Positions 39,736-44,225 of a stretch of DNA of 44,225 nucleotides are shown piece by piece. The stretch's first letter is position 1. Every line of letters begins with the position of its first letter. This DNA comes from Tidjanibacter sp. GTDB taxonomy: Bacteria > Bacteroidota > Bacteroidia > Bacteroidales > Rikenellaceae. Below the pieces are notes generated by a model. That model ran no database searches. It saw nothing but the letters and a program-made list of their open reading frames with translations, and had not been told where the DNA came from. Both the position numbers and the translations under genes were made by a program. The stretch is taken from contig JAGBZI010000021.1 in assembly GCA_017628305.1 (NCBI GenBank), positions 1 through 44,225 of the forward strand. The letters are read 5' to 3'.

Positions 39736-40608
39736 ATGTACGAAATCCTTAGGAAAGAAAAGTTGGCAGAGAATATCTATCTGATGGATATTCACGCACC
39801 AAGGGTGGCTGCTTCGGCACACCCCGGACAGTTCATCATTCTGCGTACCACCCCCGAGGGTGAGCGTATCCCCCTCACCATCTCCGACTACGACATCGAG
39901 CGTGGCTCGGTGCAGATTGTGGTGCAGACCCTCGGCGTGTCGACCCTCAAGTTGGCAGAGAAGGAGCAGGGTGAGTGTGTGGAGGACTTCGCAGGTCCCC
40001 TCGGCCGTCCATCCGATTTTATCTACGAGAACCTCGAGGAGCTCAAGGGTAAAAAACTCCTCTTCATTGCAGGTGGTGTGGGTACTGCTCCCGTGTATCC
40101 TCAGGTTAAGTGGCTCAAGGAGCATGGTGTGGATGCCGATGTAATCATCGGTGCCAAGACCAAAGAACTCCTGATTCTCACCGACGAGATGAGGGCTGTG
40201 GCCGGCAATCTCTACATCGCCACCGACGACGGTTCGGAGGGTTTCCACGGTATGGTTACCGGTTGCTTGAAGAAACTTGTGGAGGAGGATGGCAAGAAGT
40301 ATGACACCGTCATCACCATCGGCCCCATGATTATGATGAAGTTTGTGGCTCTCACTACCAAGGAGCTCGGCATCCCCACCATCGCCTCTTTGAACTCGCT
40401 GATGGTTGATGGCACCGGTATGTGTGGTGCCTGCCGTGTGAGTGTGGGTGGAAAGACCAAGTTTACCTGCGTGGATGGTCCCGAGTTCGACGCCCACGAG
40501 GTTGATTTCGACGAGGCTATGCGCCGCAGCGGACAGTATCGCGACGAGGAGCAGCGCCGCTTGGAGCGTTACAAAGACCACAAGTGTCGCATCGGTCTGG
40601 ACAAATAA
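39736..40608 (+). CDS. FAD/NAD-binding [2Fe-2S] oxidoreductase subunit (NfnA / sulfide dehydrogenase alpha / PyrK-like)
   Basis: The 290-residue protein matches the small subunit of ferredoxin:NADP oxidoreductases of the NfnAB/SudAB type. FAD-binding region: HPGQFIILRTTPEGERIPLT. NAD-binding: LLFIAGGVGTAPVYPQ, with VIIGAKTKELLIL. A C-terminal iron-sulfur site is DGTGMCGACRVSVGGKTKFTC. An AAGGA-like stretch precedes the ATG at 39736. The gltA/nfnB-like subunit follows after 41 bp, so the two form a complex that could transfer electrons between NADH, NADPH and ferredoxin, possibly by bifurcation (inference from family). PyrK is the alternative, but no pyrD is next to it. Confidence 0.9.
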   Translation: MYEILRKEKLAENIYLMDIHAPRVAASAHPGQFIILRTTPEGERIPLTISDYDIERGSVQIVVQTLGVSTLKLAEKEQGECVEDFAGPLGRPSDFIYENLEELKGKKLLFIAGGVGTAPVYPQVKWLKEHGVDADVIIGAKTKELLILTDEMRAVAGNLYIATDDGSEGFHGMVTGCLKKLVEEDGKKYDTVITIGPMIMMKFVALTTKELGIPTIASLNSLMVDGTGMCGACRVSVGGKTKFTCVDGPEFDAHEVDFDEAMRRSGQYRDEEQRRLERYKDHKCRIGLDK

Positions 40609-40649
40609 ACCGTTAAGTAGAACCCCTTAAAAACAAGAAAGTTATAGCT

Positions 40650-42038
40650 ATGGCAAATATAATTTCCCGCACTCCCGTCAGGGAGCAAGACCCCATCAAG
40701 CGTGCTGCCAATTTCGAGGAGGTATGCTACGGTTTCAATGTGGAGGAGGCTTCTCGTGAGGCTTCCCGCTGTCTGAACTGCCGCAACCCCCGCTGTGTGC
40801 AGGCGTGCCCCGTGAATATCCAGATTCCCAACTTCATCGCCGAGGTGGTTGCCGGCAATTTCCAGCGTGCTGCCGACATCATCGCCGAGGACTCGCTGCT
40901 GCCCTCCATCTGTGGCCGTGTGTGCCCTCAGGAGAGCCAGTGCGAGGGTTCGTGTATTCTCGGCATCAAACACGAGCCTGTGGCCATCGGTAAACTCGAG
41001 CGTTTCGTGGGCGATTGGCAGCTCGAGAACGGCTCCAAAGAGGTGGCCGAGATTGAGCCCAACGGCAAGAAAGTGGCTGTTGTAGGTAGTGGCCCCGCAG
41101 GTTTGGCTTGCGCAGCCGACTTGGCAAAATTGGGCTACGAGGTGACTGTGTTTGAGGCTCTTCACCGCTTGGGTGGTGTGTTGAGCTACGGCATTCCCGA
41201 GTTCCGTTTGCCCAAGGAGCGCATTGTTGCTCGCGAGATTGAGAAGGTGTCGAGGCTCGGCGTGAAGTTCGAGAAGAATATCATCGTGGGTCGCACCGTG
41301 ACCATCGACAGCCTCATGGACGAGGAGGGCTTCGCCGCAGTCTTTGTGGGCTCGGGTGCAGGTCTTCCCAAGTTTATGGGCATCCCCGGTGAGAACTTCA
41401 ACGGCGTATTCTCGGCCAACGAGTTCCTTACCCGCATCAACCTCATGGGTGCATTTGCCCCCGAGGAGAACGATACCCCCGTGCGCCGCGGCAAGAAGGT
41501 GGCTGTTGTGGGTGGTGGTAATGTGGCAATGGATGCTGTGAGGTCGGCAAAACGACTCGGTGCCGAGGCCTACATTGTCTACCGCCGTTCGGAGGCAGAG
41601 CTCCCCGCCCGTGTGGAGGAGGTGCACCACGCCAAAGAGGAGGGCATCCAGTTTGCAATGCTCACCAACCCCGTCTCTATTGAGGCCGATGAGAAGGGCT
41701 GGGTGCGCGCACTCAAGTGTGTACGCATGGAGCTCGGCGAGCCCGATGAGAGCGGTCGTCGTTCGCCCGTGGAGGTTGCCGGCTCGGAGTTCGAGATTGA
41801 GTGCGACACCGTGATTATGGCACTTGGAACCTCGCCCAACCCCCTGATTGCTTCGACCACCGAGGGCTTGGAGCGCAATCGCCGTGGTTGCCTTGTGGCC
41901 ACCGAGGAGGGCGCAACTACTCGCGAGGGCGTCTTCGCAGGTGGCGATGCTGTGACAGGTGCCGCAACCGTCATCCTCGCAATGGGTGCCGGTCGTAAGG
42001 CCGCAAAGGCTATCCACGCCTACTTGGAGAACAAGTAA
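40650..42038 (+). CDS. gltA: NADPH-dependent glutamate synthase small-subunit-like flavoprotein (GltA / NfnB)
   Basis: The 462-residue protein has an N-terminal iron-sulfur domain with two Cys clusters (CLNCRNPRCVQACPVNIQIP; CGRVCPQESQCEGSCILG). Two dinucleotide folds follow: VAVVGSGPAGLACAADLAKL near residue 140 and VAVVGGGNVAMDAVRSAKRL near 285. It ends with the FAD motif GVFAGGDAVTGAATVILAMG. Names in databases say glutamate synthase, but no large GltB subunit is present. Pairing with the upstream PyrK-like subunit makes an NfnAB/SudAB-type oxidoreductase more likely. The 2[4Fe-4S] ferredoxin at 3195 could be a partner. Confidence 0.93.
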   Translation: MANIISRTPVREQDPIKRAANFEEVCYGFNVEEASREASRCLNCRNPRCVQACPVNIQIPNFIAEVVAGNFQRAADIIAEDSLLPSICGRVCPQESQCEGSCILGIKHEPVAIGKLERFVGDWQLENGSKEVAEIEPNGKKVAVVGSGPAGLACAADLAKLGYEVTVFEALHRLGGVLSYGIPEFRLPKERIVAREIEKVSRLGVKFEKNIIVGRTVTIDSLMDEEGFAAVFVGSGAGLPKFMGIPGENFNGVFSANEFLTRINLMGAFAPEENDTPVRRGKKVAVVGGGNVAMDAVRSAKRLGAEAYIVYRRSEAELPARVEEVHHAKEEGIQFAMLTNPVSIEADEKGWVRALKCVRMELGEPDESGRRSPVEVAGSEFEIECDTVIMALGTSPNPLIASTTEGLERNRRGCLVATEEGATTREGVFAGGDAVTGAATVILAMGAGRKAAKAIHAYLENK

Positions 42039-42056
42039 TGCTATAATAGAATAGGT

Positions 42057-42509
42057 ATGATTCTGTCGAACCTCAATAATAGGGTGGAGCTCGAAAAGCT
42101 CCACCCTTTGATGCCCCGCCTCTTTGAGTTCCTCGAGAGCCACGATGTACTCTCGATGCCGCTGGGTATCCACGAGATAGTGGGCCGCGACCTCTTCATC
42201 AACAACTGCGCACCCGACCTCTTCACCCCCGAAAATGCCCCCATCGAGGTGCATCGCGACTACATCGATGTGCAGGTGGTGCTGGAGGGCGAGGAGACCA
42301 TGGGTTGGAAGCCTCTGGAGGAGATTGCCACTTGGCGCGGTGAGTACGACGAGGCGAAGGATGTCCGCTTCTCCGACGAGAGGTGCCACCACTTTGTGAC
42401 CCTCAAGGCCGGCGAACTCACAGTGTTCTACCCCGAGGATGGCCATGCACCCGCTATAGGTACGGCACCCATCCGTAAATTTATCGCCAAACTGCGCAAA
42501 ACAGTGTAA
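42057..42509 (+). CDS. YhcH/YjgK/YiaL family protein (DUF386)
   Basis: The 150-residue cupin-like protein shows the family features INNCAPDLFTPENAPIEVHR, YIDVQVVLEGEETMGW and ELTVFYPEDGHAPAIG, with several histidines that could hold a metal. Relatives are linked to sialic acid or sugar processing (YhcH) and to EbgC, but no sugar genes are nearby, so the substrate is unknown. It follows the gltA-like gene by 18 bp and is likely the last gene of that transcript, before the 42520-42559 terminator. Confidence 0.92.
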   Translation: MILSNLNNRVELEKLHPLMPRLFEFLESHDVLSMPLGIHEIVGRDLFINNCAPDLFTPENAPIEVHRDYIDVQVVLEGEETMGWKPLEEIATWRGEYDEAKDVRFSDERCHHFVTLKAGELTVFYPEDGHAPAIGTAPIRKFIAKLRKTV

Positions 42510-42519
42510 TCAAAAACAA

Positions 42520-42559
42520 CTCTCGGCCCTCCCACTTCGGAGGGCCGAGAGCTTTTTTT
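42520..42559 (+). terminator. Terminator after the YhcH family gene
   Basis: Perfect 13-bp arms (42520-42532, 42539-42551) and a run of seven T. Confidence 0.92.
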
Positions 42560-42560
42560 G

Positions 42561-42582
42561 CTGTCAGCATTCGGTTGTCAGC
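42561..42582. repeat. Short GCTGACA-type repeat
   Basis: Two CTGTCAGC/TTGTCAGCC units (GGCTGACAAC on the minus strand) lie in the convergent gap. They are a relative of the CTGACGG units at 10925-10943. Confidence 0.4.
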
Positions 42583-42590
42583 CAAATAGG

Positions 42591-42662
42591 AGAGCGGGCC
42601 CCTCGGTTTGCCTGACGCAAATGAGGGACTCCGCTCTCTGTGGTTTGGTGCAAGCGCACCAA
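42591..42662 (-). terminator. Two-hairpin 3' element, copy C (after gcvT)
   Basis: Read on the minus strand: a small hairpin TTGGTGC-N4-GCACCAA (42645-42662), then a large stem (42617-42637 with 42591-42611) whose loop is 5 nt between TTTGC and GCAAA. Some mismatches fall in the middle of the stem. The order relative to the preceding gene is the same as in copies A and B. Confidence 0.8.
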
Positions 42663-42675
42663 TAAGATGTGTTCT

Positions 42676-43779
42676 CTATAAGAAGGGGAGTTTCACAACC
42701 TCGGCCTTCAGGGCTCGGTCGCGCACAATAACGGTGAGGATGTTGCCCACAGTCGCATACTCCTTGGGTACATAACCGGTGCCGATACCCACCTTTAAGC
42801 AGGGCGACATGGTGCCCGAAACAATCTCGCCAATGGGGTTGCCCTCGGCGTCGCCAATCTGGTAGCCTGCGCGGGGAATACCACGGTCAATCATCTTGAG
42901 GCCCACGAGTTTGCGCTTCAGACCGCCCGCCTTGAGCGACTCCATATACTCCCTGTCAAGGAAATCCTTGCCATCCACAAACTTGGTAATCCAGCCAAGG
43001 CCGGCCTCGATGGGCGAAATCTCGTCGTTAATCTCATGGCCATAGAGGCAGAAACCCTTCTCCAAGCGGAGAGTGTCGCGTGCACCAAGGCCGATGTTCT
43101 TCAGGCCAAACTCCTCGCCGGCCTTCCACAACTCTGCCCAGAGCTGGTCGGCATCCTCGGCGTTGATGTAGACCTCGCAACCGCCCGAACCGGTGTAGCC
43201 GGTGGTGGAGAGGATGGCGTCGCAACCACCCACCTTGAGAGTCTTGAAGGTGTAGTAAACCATATCCTCCACGGGCTCGTCGCACATCTTCTGCACGAGC
43301 TTCATGGCCAAAGGACCCTGAATGGCCAGCTGGGCGGTCGCGTCGGAGGCGTTGATGAGCTCCTTGCCGGGCTCCATGCCGAAGGCTTTGCCCTGCTCGC
43401 ACACAAATGCCCAGTCTTTGTCGATGTTGGCAGCGTTGATGGCCAAGAGGTAGTTCTCCTCGCTGAAGCGGTAGAGAAGGAAGTCGTCAACAATACCACC
43501 CTTGCCATTGGGGAAGCAGGTGTACTGCACCTTGCCGTCGGTGAGGGCAGCAACATTGTTGGTGGTGATGCGCTGGAGAAGTGCAGTGGCCTTGGGGCCC
43601 TTCACCCACAGCTCACCCATGTGGCTCACATCGAAAACACCCACAGCCTCGCGAACCCAAAGGTGCTCGGCGTTGATGCCCGTAAACTCGATGGGCATAT
43701 TGAAGCCTGCAAAGGGAGCCATCTTGGCACCTGCGGCAATGTGGTACTTGGTAAATGGAGTGATTTTAAGGTTTTCCAT
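42676..43779 (-). CDS. gcvT: Glycine cleavage system T protein (aminomethyltransferase)
   Basis: GcvT transfers the aminomethyl carbon from lipoyl-H protein to tetrahydrofolate, releasing ammonia. The 367 residues include KYHIAAGAKMAPFAGFNMPI, VREAVGVFDVSHMGE, QYTCFPNGKGGIVDDFLLYR, STTGYTGSGGCEVYI, LRLEKGFCLYGHEINDEISP and a C-terminal domain ending RDRALKAEVVKLPFL. The other glycine cleavage genes are not adjacent. It is divergent from gdhA, with 251 bp between the two starts. Confidence 0.97.
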   Translation of the reverse strand: MENLKITPFTKYHIAAGAKMAPFAGFNMPIEFTGINAEHLWVREAVGVFDVSHMGELWVKGPKATALLQRITTNNVAALTDGKVQYTCFPNGKGGIVDDFLLYRFSEENYLLAINAANIDKDWAFVCEQGKAFGMEPGKELINASDATAQLAIQGPLAMKLVQKMCDEPVEDMVYYTFKTLKVGGCDAILSTTGYTGSGGCEVYINAEDADQLWAELWKAGEEFGLKNIGLGARDTLRLEKGFCLYGHEINDEISPIEAGLGWITKFVDGKDFLDREYMESLKAGGLKRKLVGLKMIDRGIPRAGYQIGDAEGNPIGEIVSGTMSPCLKVGIGTGYVPKEYATVGNILTVIVRDRALKAEVVKLPFL

Positions 43780-43860
43780 CGCGGTAAAATGTTTTAGTTT
43801 TGTGTATTTATAACGGTTTTGAAATTGTCCATCCGAGAAGAAAGCGGTTGTTTCTCACTC

Positions 43861-43868
43861 CAAAGATA
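43861..43868 (-). promoter_or_regulatory. Promoter -7 box for gcvT
   Basis: TATCTTTG on the minus strand, 81 nt before the gcvT ATG. I found no recognisable riboswitch structure in the intervening leader. Confidence 0.55.
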
Positions 43869-43931
43869 GTGATTTGTGAAAAAATAACACATATTTTTTC
43901 GAGAAAGATGACTAATTAGAATAAAAATCAC

Positions 43932-43939
43932 TACTTTTG
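43932..43939 (+). promoter_or_regulatory. Promoter -7 box for gdhA
   Basis: TACTTTTG on the plus strand, 91 nt before ATG 44031. The presumed RNA begins with a hairpin GTGCG-N7-CGCAC (43943-43959). Confidence 0.55.
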
Positions 43940-44030
43940 GGGGTGCGAAAGTGGCGCACAAGGAGAAACTGCAACAGATTTTTTCAAAACCTAATAACAT
44001 CATTACAAACTTTAAAACCTATTTTCAGTT

Positions 44031-44225
44031 ATGAATGTTCAGAATTTGATGGCCGAGTTGGAGCGCAAGCACCCCGGCGAGAATGAGTATTTGCAGGCAG
44101 TTAAAGAGGTGCTCGAGTCGATCGAGGAGGTTTACAACCAGCACCCCGAGTTTGAGAAAGCAAAAATCGTTGAGCGTATGGTTGAGCCCGACCGTATCTT
44201 CACCTTCCGTGTAACTTGGATTGAC
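44031..44225 (+). CDS. gdhA: Glutamate dehydrogenase, partial (N-terminus only)
   Basis: The first 65 residues, beginning MNVQNLMAELERKHPGENEY, match the start of hexameric glutamate dehydrogenases: EYLQAVKEVLESIEEVYNQH and VEPDRIFTFRVTWID. The enzyme interconverts glutamate with 2-oxoglutarate and ammonia. The frame is open to the window edge. Start ATG 44031 fits the family. Cofactor (NADP or NAD) cannot be read from this part. Confidence 0.93.
   Translation, partial: MNVQNLMAELERKHPGENEYLQAVKEVLESIEEVYNQHPEFEKAKIVERMVEPDRIFTFRVTWID

Noticed and set aside
43780..43860. Glycine riboswitch upstream of gcvT
   Set aside because: The leader is short and AT-rich, with no paired-helix pattern or conserved riboswitch core that I could find.

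Overview
The window looks like chromosomal core DNA from a member of the Bacteroidales. Base composition is moderately GC-rich, and the gene set and start-site habits suggest an Alistipes-like or related gut genus; this assignment is inference. The evidence is the repeated Bacteroidetes-type promoter box TAnnTTTG (often TATATTTG, TATCTTTG or TACCTTTG) in front of genes on both strands, the scarcity of Shine-Dalgarno sequences, A-rich leaders, and family-typical genes: a lipoprotein TamA (TamL), a MurF-alanine racemase fusion, a FeoA-FeoB fusion, an OstA-like LptD and DUF1573.

Layout. Bases 1-3400: truncated dapF (-), tamL (+), and a small 2[4Fe-4S] ferredoxin (-). 3500-7700: serS (-), then a (+) group of glutaminyl cyclase lipoprotein, M20 amidohydrolase and TrmH-family methyltransferase. 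7880-9450: a (-) LemA/TPM pair. 9548-10804: a nucleoside-type MFS transporter (+). 10984-16236: lptD and mutS2 (-), divergent from an amidase with a C-terminal domain and an M3 peptidase (+, to 19714). 19826-22882: murF-alr and an RsmI-like methyltransferase (+). 22980-24433: DUF486 and dusB (-). 24508-31787: argS, pth, rpe, an ABC-F factor, rlmB and a YgjP-like peptidase (+), broken by two repeat-bearing gaps. 31847-33028: arginine deiminase family (+). 33212-36393: feoAB and rnhB (-). 36458-37450: an unrecognised membrane protein (+). 37580-37705: a candidate orphan small transcript. 37716-38359: a short AraC-type HTH protein and tRNA-Asn (-). 38538-42509: DUF1573 protein, NfnA-like and GltA/NfnB-like flavoprotein subunits, and a YhcH family protein (+). 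42676-44225: gcvT (-) divergent from the start of gdhA (+).

How the genes relate. Most are housekeeping: cell-envelope building (dapF, murF-alr, amidase, lptD, tamL), translation and RNA modification (serS, argS, pth, rlmB, dusB, RsmI-like, ABC-F, tRNA-Asn), and redox and nitrogen metabolism (ferredoxin, NfnAB-like pair, gdhA, gcvT). I see no prophage, insertion sequence, CRISPR array or defence island.

The unusual material is mostly between genes. It comprises an in-frame amber codon at the start of the FeoA domain of feoAB, a perfect dyad over the feoAB promoter, and an orphan promoter-hairpin-terminator unit with a palindrome upstream. There is also a recurrent two-hairpin element placed directly after stop codons, nested duplications before rpe, a shared CTGAYAACT-type leader before three ribosome-associated genes, and several promoter boxes only 5-8 nt from the start codon.
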